This document shows, piece by piece, positions 1 through 9,814 of a stretch of 36,031 bases of DNA. The DNA is from Cudoniella acicularis (Eukaryota > Ascomycota > Leotiomycetes > Helotiales > Helotiaceae), in the NCBI GenBank assembly GCA_013054445.1, contig JAAMPI010000479.1, forward strand, positions 1 through 36,031. Direction: 5' to 3'. The notes beneath the pieces are model-generated. The model searched no databases and was not told the DNA's origin. It was given only the letters and a program-made list of their open reading frames with translations. The translations under genes and the position numbers were made by a program. The first letter of the stretch is position 1; each line of letters begins with the position of its first letter.

Positions 1-1
1 C

Positions 2-352
2 GTCGCCGTGACCATTGGTATCTATTTCTCCAGTGGGAGGTGTTTCCGGATCGCTGTCGAAGAAGCAACCGCCTTCCAAATCGTCCATGGCAGCAGCCTT
101 CTCAATTGCCGGCGTCATTGGTGACTTTATGCGCGTTGCAGCCTGGCTGATTGACAATTCGATGATGGATTCGTCACAGTCGTCTGCAGCATTGGAGACT
201 GCCATGTTTTCTGGGTCCTCGTCGGACAGTTCTTGGGCCGAGTCATCAACGCTGGACAAAGGAATGCTAGAACGAGGATTCACTTGAGCTGAAAACGTGT
301 TGATATTTTGTTCAAATGGCCCCGGCAGGGAATCCGCGACTGTTTCGACCAT
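2..352 (-). CDS. 3' part of an unrecognised gene, cut by the window edge
   Basis: On the minus strand an open frame begins at the latest at ATG 350-352 and runs off the left edge without a stop (117 codons). The product is acidic, Ser/Thr/Pro-rich and probably disordered, with proline-directed sites (SPMTP, DPETPPTGE) and an acidic run (SAQELSDEDPE), as in regulatory or cell-cycle proteins. I recognise no domain. The same frame is open upstream to about 478, where a TGA closes it, so 350-478 may also be coding behind a splice acceptor such as the CCCCAG near 467-472. A possible earlier exon is listed separately at 573-786. The plus-strand frames here are probably shadows. The coding call rests on frame openness and composition only. 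Confidence 0.45.
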   Translation of the reverse strand, partial: MVETVADSLPGPFEQNINTFSAQVNPRSSIPLSSVDDSAQELSDEDPENMAVSNAADDCDESIIELSISQAATRIKSPMTPAIEKAAAMDDLEGGCFFDSDPETPPTGEIDTNGHGD

Positions 353-572
353 TCTGTGAAATTTTTGGCTGCAATGTACCGTGGCCGAATGGCAGATCAG
401 ATTGTACGAGGAGGATTTGAGGCTGACTCCGCCGGAAGGTACGGAATCTATAATGATGTTGATAAGCTGGGGACAACCTCATTGGAATTTGCCCGACTTA
501 CGACAAGGCGATCCAGGAGGAAGTGTCACCTATGGATCATCTCTGAAAAATGTAAAGCATAGGCTCACTCAC

Positions 573-786
573 GTAAGAGCCAGATGCAGCTGGTGATGGT
601 GTTGCCTCCGCGCTGAGGAAAAGCGCAAAACGGAAACATCGAGGCTGCTGCTTGCGCCTCAATCGCAGCCGGGAAGCGAGCGTTGACTTTGACGTCAGCA
701 TCGCGATTCAATCGTGGAAAATCAACGTTGAACGGCACCAGAAACCGTAAAGCTCTCCCCGCTTTCGCACGCCGTCTGCTGACCAT
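573..786 (-). CDS. possible upstream exon of the left-edge gene
   Basis: A minus-strand frame starts at ATG 784-786 and stays open for about 71 codons up to a good GTGAGT donor at 567-572; a stop follows two codons later. Joining it in phase to the downstream frame needs the weak acceptor TGAG at about 479-480, giving an intron of about 94 nt. The more attractive CCCCAG acceptor is out of phase. The peptide is basic at its start (MVSRRRAKAGR) and matches no family I know. It could be a separate small gene or noise. Confidence 0.25.
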
Positions 787-2048
787 TTTGATAGTCGGAA
801 ACTCTAATTGAGTTCGAAAGATCCCAGAACTTCAGAAGACGTAGTGAACTCCCATTATGTCGTTGGGAGGCTGACGAGCGATGAAAATGATCCGAGGCTT
901 GGCTCGGGGTCTTGCATATCAAGGGAATGTGGAGATCCAATCAACGCGGATCGCCGAGGAGAGACTTGGAGGTGGTTCGTCCGTTGTGGGCACTGAGCAC
1001 AGAAAAGTTGGAAGAGTTTCGTTTCGTTTTATCTCATTTGCTTCGTCATTGGTGTCACCAAGCTAAAATGGATTTATCTGATGGCGGCCGATGGTCTTTA
1101 TATTGTCATTTCCACTGCTTCCAAGCCTTGAGGCTGCTACAGTATGTTTTATTCCCTGCAAGCTAGTCCATATGCAAATGTCACGGTCTGTCAAGATGAG
1201 CATTCACGCCACGGTTTCTTCGAGCAGCTCCTAGAGTCCCAGGAGATGCTTGCTCGGGCAGAATGTCGGTCAAACCCACGTGACATGTTTATAACTCCAT
1301 AGCCCCAGGAGACGGGATTATAGAAAGTGCCAATGGGACCGAATTTAAATTTTGATCGGCGGAAATGTTCCACACTGCTTCGAGAAGCCTGAGGAGTTAT
1401 CTCGGTCTAAACATGGGGGATAACAAAGCGTTTGATCCGTCAAATCCTGCTGTCAATCTTTCTGATTATCCAAGCGAGACGACCAATGATATCCCTGCGA
1501 TGTTAATGCAGGTACCGTTCCTAAGAAAGACGCAATCTCCGGGGTTGTCGCGGCCAGCACCTGCACCAAAGATTAAACTTCAACTACTGTAGGGGAAAGC
1601 AGTAATTTGTTTTCCTGTTGATGGCGCAATCTCGATTATTGAAACTTGAAACTAAAAAAGAAAGCCAAAGAAGAAAGTCACGCGCACAAAATCACTCACT
1701 AAGCACGAGGTCTCCCAGATGCTAGAAGTGAAAATGTTTCTGAGTCATTTGAATTTAGTACAACGGAACTGTATGTTCGGAGGATCGACTCTCATTTGTT
1801 TGCTATGAACAAAGCAAAATTAGACGATACTGCGACTCCAACAAATTATATCCCTATTAGTCCCAAATGTGTGGCAGCCCAAGCCGTAGCCCTGAATTAA
1901 TTACAAGAATCTAGAGCACAAATCGTGTCCCAGTGCCTCTGGGTTTTTATATGCAACACCTTCTAACACCTTCGCTCTTTTTCGTAAAAGCCATAGCCTA
2001 ATCTTCGAAGACCGGTTGATGATTCAGGCTTCAGAAACAAGAAATGAC
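787..2048. other. intergenic, no firm gene
   Basis: I see no gene with good support. One weak plus-strand possibility is a two-exon reading frame at 1413-1511 plus 1593-1649 (51 aa), with a GTACCG donor and a CTGTAG acceptor; it is treated as a finding. The rest is moderately AT-rich, with short frames on both strands that have no shared splice logic. Confidence 0.4.
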
Positions 2049-2701
2049 TTAAACGAGGATGAAAGCAGCAAGACCGGCAACGGCAGCGAAAGCTGCTGAG
2101 GCGGAGAGGCCGGCAGCACCGCCAGTGAAGACAGATGGGGCAGCGGTTGCTGATGGGGAGGTGACGTTGGCTGGGACGGAGATGCTGCCGGTGGATGATG
2201 CGACAGCGCTGGAGACTGGCGCAACTGGGCTGGATGCAGCAATGGTAACAGTGCTATAGATGACAGTTGGGACGCCTGTTGAACATTAGGAGATGCTTAT
2301 TGAGTCTTTCAAAAAGATTAACTTACAAGATGTAATAGCGATAACCGAGACGGATGGGGCCGGGCTGGAGGCGACGACACCGCCATTGACGGAAACGCTG
2401 GTTGCGACAACAACGGGGGTGGTGGCTGGGGAGCTGGCTGCGACGCTGGAGTTGACATATGCGACTGGGCTTGAAGAAACGATCACTGGGTAGCTGGTGG
2501 TGGAAACAACAGTTGAGCGAGCTGGGCAGTTGGTAACAGTCTTTTCAACAGTTAGTATATATATTTTTCATCCAAGCGGATGAGGATACGAACGGCAGCG
2601 CAGGAGGTGATGGTGATCTCATCAGTAGAGTACACGGTGGAGACGGCTCCGGCCATGACTGAGGCGGCCATGAAGGCAACGGTGGCGATGGTGAATTGCA
2701 T
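2049..2701 (-). CDS. small GPI-anchored cell-surface protein
   Basis: Three exons on the minus strand: 2594-2701, 2327-2540 and 2049-2275 (549 nt, 182 aa). Intron 1 (2541-2593) has donor GTTCGT and a perfect TACTAAC branch point; intron 2 (2276-2326) has GTAAGT and CAACAG. The protein begins with a signal peptide (MQFTIATVAFMAASVMAG). A short Cys-containing segment follows (TITSC, then TVTNCP, then AITSC after exon 2), then a Ser/Thr/Ala/Val/Pro-rich stalk. It ends in a hydrophobic tail after a small-residue omega region (SVFTGGAAG, then a run ending AAFILV). This layout is that of fungal GPI-anchored wall or membrane proteins that are O-mannosylated in the ER. No catalytic domain is present, so a structural or adhesive role is inferred. 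The ATG is the only one in frame before the signal peptide. Confidence 0.85.
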
Positions 2702-5352
2702 TTTGATTGATTTGAAGGGGTGGTTGGAAGGGGTGGAAATTCGTTAGGTGCTGAAAAGCGAGTGTGATGAGAGATTGTTCTGTAAAAGAATGGACGACCG
2801 AAGTCAAGTGTATCAAAAGGATGATAGAGAGATGAAGAAGGGCTGTTTGGCTGATGAGAAAAGGAAGAACTACAATGGGGAAGACTTCCCCCATATAAGT
2901 GTTTGGGAGATTAGACATGTCGGTTGTGTGGGCTTGCTCCAGTTCTCGAGGCTTGCAGGGAAGATGCTCCCCTGCTCCTCTGTTTCCCTTAATTTAGCCA
3001 CTAAGCTCGAAGACAGCACCACAACAGAAGCTCATTTCCATCATCCACCGGGATTCCACCCCGTCAACATGGGAGCGGCGGCGGCAAATCTGCAGCCATC
3101 CAGGAAGCGAACTAAGATTCAGAGCAGAGGACTCAAAGGAGTGTGGGTTCCGTGGATCTGTGAGAGGCTTGGCCAGTAAATGAGGCGTGCCCCCAGTGCG
3201 CTCAGAGGTGGGGTGGCGCAGATTTGCTGATTTTCAGAAGATGCGACCACTCACGGCGGTTTCTGGGCCTGGGCTCAGGGAGTCAGGGCTCATGACAGGA
3301 AGCTTTCGTAAAAGATTGCAGTGGATGGAGAAGCTCAGGGGAGTCAGGGGATGCTGGGAGATTTGAAGCCTCCCGAGGGAGGCCCGATGGTCAGAGACTG
3401 AGGAGGACTGTGAAGACCAGAGGTTCGTGATTCTGAACCCCTGAGTCCTTGACAGGCTGGCCAACGACGAAATGCTTGTTATTCTCGGAGGGGCTACTGC
3501 AGGAACAGGTCCAACGCCAACAGCCAATGTCCGCGCCTGGCCAATGGCCGCCATGTAAAATTGGCCTGTAGCTGCCGTGTCAGTGGTGAACTCTCCCCTG
3601 AACCAGGTTCCGGAAGTACTCTGGAATTTCGCGGAGAAGATACGCCGTTGCGCGCTGTACTCGGAATAATTTCACTTCTAATCGTGAACATCGAATGCTG
3701 TCATCGCCCGCTTAGGTCGTGTGCGCATTCAATTCTGACTGTTACCAACAGGTCCAACACGCTTTGAAAAGAGGTGTTTCAAAATAGCTTCATTTGATTG
3801 CCTTTAGGGCATTGCGAGAGTGGAACGGCGTCACAATCAATCAAACCCCTTTCTTATCGGGTCGCGGCATCACGGCCGTCTGCCGCAACTGCTGGCATGC
3901 CGCTGTCCCAGTTGGCGGGATCTCCATCATCTCGCTCAAATTGGCAACATTTGCCCACTGATCCCCAATTCTAATTGCAATGTGGACCTACTTTCATCTG
4001 AATCTCCACGCTGAAAAGGGGCACTCGAAATGAATGAGAATCACGAAGCCAGAATTCAAATCAATATTACGACCTAAGCGCACGGAGACAGCAGGCCAGT
4101 GTTGCGAATTGTTCAATTTGACCACTAGTTGCAGTGTTGGCATGTTGGGGTGCTCATTAGATCATTTAGCCAACATTGCTCCTGCCTTGCTAGGTGGGGA
4201 GCCGCCGAAAGTTTTATTATTTTATGTCACTCGCCCCCTATCAAGGCTCGAGCCGCAACCCGCGTTTTCTAGCCGCTGACGGCATGTCAAGACTCAAATT
4301 GTCATCGAGACTCAAAAACGAATTATAGTTTTCATCCCAAGCCGTGTACACAACACGCGTCAAGCATGATAAGATGATTCAGACTTGAAAAGTTTGATAT
4401 CGGCCAGCCTTCCCGAATGTGACGCTGAGGATCTACGATCCCGAAAAACTTCTTTCATCCTTCATCCTTTTGCACAACCAACTCCACAGCCTCTGGTCCT
4501 CCCTCCATCCTCCTGCAGCCCTGCTTACTTCACGTCACGATCCTCGATTCCTTTGACTGTTAAGCTTATGGGCAGTGTTCACAAATGTTTCTAAAAGTGT
4601 TGATGAATGCCTTCGTGCGTAGCTCTTAGGAGTTCTTAACCTTCCAGTTGGGAGTGGCGCTGGTTCAGAAATCGCGAACCAACATATCCTTGGGATTTTG
4701 AAACAACAGGATCATAGCTGGTTCACAACCTATTTACGAGCATGGGAATTCGCACTCAGAACATCGCACTTAACCTTTCCCCAGTCCATAGAGCACGCTG
4801 CATGTTTGAGATCCATTCGTGATTGGATTTTACAAAGACTGGCGATCGCAATTCCGACAACAATCAACCTTCAGCCCAAATCTGATGTCTAGTTTGGAAC
4901 CCTTCGAAGATCCAGAAATGCCTCACGAGATCGAGCCGCATTCATGAGTATGGCAGCATCATTATCATCACATTTAAAAAAGGAGACTCCGATGGAATAC
5001 CAGCGATATATCTGCCGGGCGTGACGTGGAGGAATTTCAGGGAAGTATATGGTTACTTGGGTCTTTTAAGGATTCATTCTTCACGGTGCCCATAAGATTA
5101 ACCTTCTCTTTTGACAAGTTGCTTGTCAAAACTATGGGCTAGATCAAGCTCAATTCCCGATTGTCCGAGAAGTTTTCCTACATCAATTCAAAAATCGTCG
5201 CCATTTCGGTGCATGTCACTCCGGATTGACCGAAAAGTCAGTCGGAAAATTATTAGGCTAGGACCTAGCTCGCATATCACGAAATCTTTCGAGATTCCCG
5301 AATTAGGAAATTGTTCTTTCAATGAGAGGAGACTGTCTTAAGTCTTTATTCC
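2702..5352. other. intergenic, 2.65 kb
   Basis: This is the upstream region of two diverging genes, the GPI protein on minus and the pectinase on plus. Frames of up to 143 codons occur (for example 2748-3179) but have no recognisable domain, signal peptide or splice logic. I see no RNA gene or repeat family. The part nearest 2701 should contain the GPI-gene promoter; an ATATAA-like string lies near 2891-2897. Confidence 0.4.
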
Positions 5353-5353
5353 A

Positions 5354-5462
5354 CCAATTATTGTTAGGGGTAATGAACCGGTGCTGCTCGCTTTCCCCGC
5401 ATCCCCAGATGAAGCCTCCGCAATCTACCCCAAAGTGGGATGGAGCATATTGGCATATAAAA
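5354..5462 (+). promoter_or_regulatory. pectinase promoter: CCAAT, paired CreA-type sites, TATA box
   Basis: A CCAAT pentamer lies at 5354-5358. CCCCGC (5395-5400) and CCCCAG (5403-5408) both fit the reverse complement of the SYGGRG CreA/Cre1 consensus and are 2 bp apart. TATAAAA lies at 5456-5462, 52 bp before the ATG at 5515. Paired CreA sites are typical of carbon-catabolite-repressed plant-wall hydrolase genes. Glucose repression is inferred, not shown. Confidence 0.55.
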
Positions 5463-5514
5463 TGTCATTAGTTTGCAGAAATGTTTGTGATTAATCCGTT
5501 CTTGTATTCTTTCC

Positions 5515-7048
5515 ATGATGCTCATCAAAATTTCACTTGCCTTCTTGGCTTTGGCATTTGCAGATGCGACTCAAAAGGGCAATGGTAATAATGGTCAAAC
5601 CGACAAAAATAGGCAGTGGGATTCTGGGTCCGATGGAAAAACTTGTATTGTGAAGCCTAGCAACAGCTCGCTGATCGATGATGCGCCAGCCATTGTCAAA
5701 GCTTTCGATGAATGCGGTCAGAATGGAAAGGTCATTTTTCTAAACACAACCTATTATGTCAACACTGTAATGAATACAACTGGATTGAAGAATTGCGATG
5801 TGGACCTCCGAGGCACTCTGATAGTACGTGCAACAAAGGTTATGATATCCCTGGCACTAAATTGTTGAATCAGTGGTCAACGAATACAACTTACTGGCTG
5901 TCTGCCTCTCTTGACGTTGGATATCAGAATCAGGTAAGGGATATCCCAACTATAGCCTTTCATTACTAATCTAACCAAGGCCACAGTCATCTGCGTGGAT
6001 CTTCGGTGGGGAAAACATAAACTTTCAAGCCCATGGCTACGGAACTTTCAACGGAAATGGACAAATATGGTCCACATTCGCCAGTGGAGTGAGCAATTAT
6101 CCTCGAAGACCACATGCAATCACCATAACGAACACCAAAGACTCCATCTTTGAGGGCATCATCTTCTACAAAAGCCAGATGTGGTTTGTATTCCTTTACC
6201 TTTGAACCAAATATATGCTGATTAAAAACAGGACTATGACGGTCATCCACTCTTCAAATATTCTACTCCAAGACATCATCGTGAACAATGTCGTAACGAG
6301 AAATACCGATGGAGCCAACACCATCTACTCTGATCACATCACATTTAATCGCTGGAGCGTTACAAATGGAGACGATTCGATTGCGATCAAAGCCAATAGC
6401 ACGGATATCAGCATCACGAACTCCGTCTTCACCTCCGGCCTTGGGCTTGCTTTTGGCAGCATTGGGCAGTACAAAGGAGCTTATGAGACGATCGAGAATG
6501 TCGTGGCTACAAACATCACCTGCTCGAAGACCCTCCATGCTGCATACATAAAAACATGGACGGGGCAGCAGGTCGGGTATCCTCCTAATGGAGGCGGTGG
6601 CGGTCTTGGCCGTACGTATTTCTTTTCAATCTTGCTTCCCCCTTGTTACCGATGAAAACAAATCTAACACAAAATAAATGCAGTTCTCAAAAACGTCCAA
6701 CTAACCAACTTCACCGTCTCCGCCCTCCGCGGCTTCCCCTTCAGCATAACACAATGCACGACCTTCTCCGGCGTTGCAGGCGACTGCAACACCTCTCTCT
6801 TTCAGCTCTCCTCAATCTCCTTCGAGAACATGATCGGATCCACAGTAGCGAATCCTATTGCTTCCTTGCAGTGCAGTGCCGCAGCGCCTTGCAGCAATCT
6901 CACGATCGAGGGGATGGGGAAGCTGACGCTAGCGAACGGGACAGCGGCTAGTGGGTATCTTTGCAGTGATGTTGTGGGCGATGGAGGGCAGGGGTTTAAC
7001 TGTACGGGAAGTTCGTGTGAGGTGGGGAGTGCTACTGGGAGTTGTTAA
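5515..7048 (+). CDS. secreted GH28 exo-type pectinase (polygalacturonase/rhamnogalacturonase family)
   Basis: Five exons: 5515-5823, 5874-5933, 5987-6183, 6232-6611 and 6684-7048 (1311 nt, 436 aa), with four introns of 48-72 nt. A signal peptide (MMLIKISLAFLALAFADA) is followed by a parallel beta-helix-type sequence with many N-glycosylation sequons. GH28 motifs are NTD (213-215) and GDD (235-237), giving the catalytic Asp residues. The usual GHG is replaced by GLG near 258-260 (followed by GSIGQY), and RIK by YIK (294-296). Closely similar motifs (KTWTG, GYPPNGGGGGLG, ISFEN) occur in fungal exo-acting GH28 enzymes annotated as galacturan 1,4-alpha-galacturonidase or exo-rhamnogalacturonase, so the enzyme probably trims pectin from chain ends outside the cell. 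Cys residues at the C-terminus (ATGSC) suit secretion. The exact substrate is not decided by sequence. A second in-frame ATG follows directly at 5518. Confidence 0.92.
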
Positions 7049-7544
7049 GGCTTTGGGGATCGGGGGCTGGTGACTTGGTGGAGAGAGAAGATATTGTTAC
7101 ATGTCCCATTTATTTGCGCATCTAGACACAGTGCTCTAGTTGTTGAAAGTAGAAAGAAACACTTCTATTCCCTCATAAATATTCCAATCTAAACACAATG
7201 TCCAAAATTCAACAGTCCTCGATTTAAAGGAAGCACGTTTGTGACTTATGTAGTCGCCCCAAGAGGGGAAAGTTCGCCACACTTTGTCCATTTACAACGC
7301 TGGAACCTTTTACTTCAACATCCAATACAATCAGACTTCCTGAGTTACCCTCTCAGTAACATCCAATTAGCACTAAGGTAACAATAGTACAATCTAATCA
7401 ATGCGAAATGGTGCCGCCTGCCCCACATCCCGCAAAAAGCCGAAGTAATTCCGACCACCCAATCACGACTCCTTAATCCCCGGTCCTCAGCAATTGGTTT
7501 AATGTATTAAAATAAGAACATTTCACATCAAAACAAACTGATCT
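7049..7544. other. intergenic, pectinase 3' region
   Basis: AT-rich downstream DNA of the pectinase gene. I see no open gene, repeat or structured RNA before the tRNA-like unit that begins at 7545. Confidence 0.4.
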
Positions 7545-7745
7545 GCCACCATGGCGCAGTGGTAACGGTAAGCCGTCCACTCTCAATCAATTCAAATGAT
7601 AGGGACTAATAGATCATGCAGCGTCGCACTTGTATACCACTCTTGGCATTAAATGCGAAGGTACTTCCATCTACCTTCTAATTCTAAAAGAATTCATTGC
7701 TAATTACGGTTCAATAGATCCCTAGTTCAATTCTGGGTGGTGGCA
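7545..7745 (+). ncRNA. tRNA-like Pol III unit split by about 130 nt (tRNA-derived SINE or intron-bearing/pseudo tRNA)
   Basis: The ends pair as a perfect 7-bp acceptor stem: GCCACCA (7545-7551) with TGGTGGC (7738-7744), followed by an A discriminator. The T arm is intact: stem CCTAG/CTGGG with loop TTCAATT (7721-7737), which also forms a B-box. A good A-box, TGGCGCAGTGG, lies at 7552-7562. A T6 Pol III terminator follows at 7753-7758. The total is 201 nt, far too long for a plain tRNA, and the D stem pairs badly. AGCCGT (7571-7576) can pair with ACGGTT (7706-7711) as an anticodon-type stem, but I could not place a convincing anticodon. It may be a tRNA with a long intron, a decayed tRNA, or a SINE head. 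Confidence 0.5.
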
Positions 7746-7752
7746 AATTATC

Positions 7753-7758
7753 TTTTTT
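7753..7758 (+). terminator. T6 Pol III terminator
   Basis: Six consecutive T residues lie 8 nt after the tRNA-like 3' end, the usual position for RNA polymerase III termination. Confidence 0.5.
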
Positions 7759-8147
7759 GCACCCTTTTTCGCATATATTTTGAGATGCGGTTGTGATTGT
7801 GATGTTTTTAATTCTTTGGATTTGTATTTTTTTAGGTGACAGCGGTTAGTGGTGTTGAGGCGTGGGCCGAAAGGCCACCGGATAGCCGAGTAGGTTGGTT
7901 TAAGCGAGAAATGCGAGGGCATCTTCCTTTTTATATTTTAGAAAGTATTCTGTAAGACGGTTAGCAGGCCTCCGGTTTCATACTATGCCTCTTTGGGCTT
8001 AGTGGTAGTGATTACGGCTTACTATACTTTTTATCATAACCTTTATCTTCGCTACCTATGACGTAGGGAGTAGTCAGCTTTAAGACCCGAATCCATAGAG
8101 CTTTCCACCTACTCTATCGTTGTCGTAGATCTCTTTACCATCCCAAG
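7759..8147. other. intergenic, leader of the HNH pseudogene
   Basis: AT-rich DNA with a GC-richer core near 7845-7920 that includes the small hairpin GGGCCGAAAGGCC at 7865-7877. A second A-box-like string (TTAGTGGTAGTG) lies near 7998-8010, without a matching B-box. I see no gene. Confidence 0.3.
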
Positions 8148-9414
8148 ATGGCCACAGTAGATCCTCAGTGCCTAGATACCCGAGATGATATCTGCTTCCA
8201 CCATCCCGGATACCGTATATCCAATCTACTTCTAACCCTTCCACGCGTGGATAGCACAGTAGTAGCAGATACTACTCCTGCCTACGGTGTACATCATAGG
8301 ACAGCTCTTCTAGCATGCCAGATCATCGCCGGTAACGCTTTTAACAATAGCCGTTTCGCCGTCGATAGGGAGGGTCGACAGCTAGTCCAGGTACCGCTAG
8401 ACGGCGTCTTGACAGACAGCCAGTACTATTTCATCGTTGACGGCTCTAGTAAAGTGTTCCCCTCTTCCCTTCTAACAATCCTTGCTAAATCTTGTAGATC
8501 TATATCCTATTGTTCCTAGCTTCTAAGATTGGCAGTTTCCCCATGATCGCATCCCCGATCTCTGGCCTGTAGCCGCCGCCGCCGCCTCCTCGACTACTAC
8601 TTGTGGTATTACCAACACTAATTACGCTATCGATGGGGCCTATCTCGTGCCGCAGAAGGAAAGAACTTGGTATGAGGACAACAATATGTCGAGATACGGG
8701 GTAGGTCTACCTAATATCGACAATAGAGTAAATATCCTCCCTCTTAGAAAGGATATACACTACTGTTTCGATAATCGATGGTTCGTTATTATTCCCAAGA
8801 TTACTAAGGTCGAAACCGGAAGCGCGACTCCCTCTATCCAATACATTACATATATCATCTCGCGAGAGGCGGCGGAAATCTGGCCAATATATCATAATGC
8901 CCTTGTCAAATCCCTCCATAATAGTTCTAGAGCTTATCTTTTTGCTCGATTTGCTTGGGCCATCCTTTTCCGGGTCAAGTCCTTCATCATCAGTGGTCGT
9001 CCACGTCATGTCATTCGGATCCACAAAGATGAGGAAGGCGAAATAGAGTACAAAGCAGAGCATTTGACTGGCATAATGCTCAGTTCCAGGTACGGCGGTG
9101 GCGGATCACAGGCAGCAACCCCAAAGAAGAGGAAGTTCGAGCCAGGCAGCGCAGCAAACGACGAGGAAAATCCTATAGAATCGTCTAGTGAGGATAGCGA
9201 TATGGAGATGGATGGCCTGTGGGATGTGATAGATTGGGAAGGGAGAAGACAGAGAAGACAGAGAAGACAAGATCCGTCAGATGAAACCGTCCCCGATGAT
9301 AAGGTGCATCTGGCATCAGACATTGAGGCGGACCTCAGGGAGGCTTTGCGCAAGGGCATGCAACAGACAGGGGAGGACCCTCAGGCCGACGACGAAGTGC
9401 AATACTACCACTGA
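8148..9414 (+). pseudogene. HNH-endonuclease-type protein, disrupted by an in-frame TAA
   Basis: Exon 1 is 8148-8448. The intron is 8449-8497 (GTAAAG, TCTAACA branch, TTGTAG). The frame then continues at 8498 but meets TAA at 8524-8526 and resumes directly to TGA at 9412-9414. Recognisable family signatures span the stop: HHPGY and LLTLPR near the start, then LYPIVPSF, stop, DWQFPHDRIPDLWP, then TCGITNTN, AYLVPQKERTWY, NILPLRKDIHYCFD and FVIIPK. These resemble the fungal HNH (HNH_2-like) proteins with a Cys...AHLVP...N...LH..FD pattern. The expected His of AHLVP is Tyr here (TAT). The C-terminal 100 residues are acidic with an RRQRRQRRQ repeat. The stop and the His-to-Tyr change together indicate loss of nuclease function. 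Family assignment is from memory of the motif, not a search. Confidence 0.7.
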
Positions 9415-9814
9415 ACTCCGAGAACCTGCTCTAGGTTCCGGGATATGTCAGGCACCGTTGCGGCGCCAGACAACGCGCCGTCCGTAGACAGAAGAGGAAA
9501 AAAGCATGAGGTTAGACTATTTATGCCCCGAGGCGGGAGGCCTTGTGCCGTTGGTGGTGCTGAGTAAGCCCCCACCTAACAGTGACTCGCTATCATCCTA
9601 TAAGGGGGTGGATGCGGCCGTCTTGGACTGGCATCGGGAAAAGGTAGTTGATGTCTGTGTGCTTGATGGGAATGCGATATAGCTCCTGCGACAATTCCAA
9701 CTTAGTACACTACAGAAATAAAATAATGAGATTGACATCGGAAGAAAACAAAAGGCAGAACTCTCACGCTCCAACATCTTTATTGCATTATTTATTCTAT
9801 AGGCCAAGTTTTTC
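9415..9814. other. intergenic between convergent genes
   Basis: This lies between the HNH pseudogene (plus) and the nucleotidyltransferase-like gene (minus). It holds short frames only; I see no RNA gene or clear repeat. Confidence 0.35.

Noticed and set aside
2024..2493. Pro- and Ala-rich frames on both strands
   Set aside because: They are shadows of the spliced GPI-anchored protein on the minus strand.
2748..3179. 143-codon plus-strand frame
   Set aside because: No domain, signal or splice context; it overlaps the presumed promoter of the GPI gene and its composition looks random.
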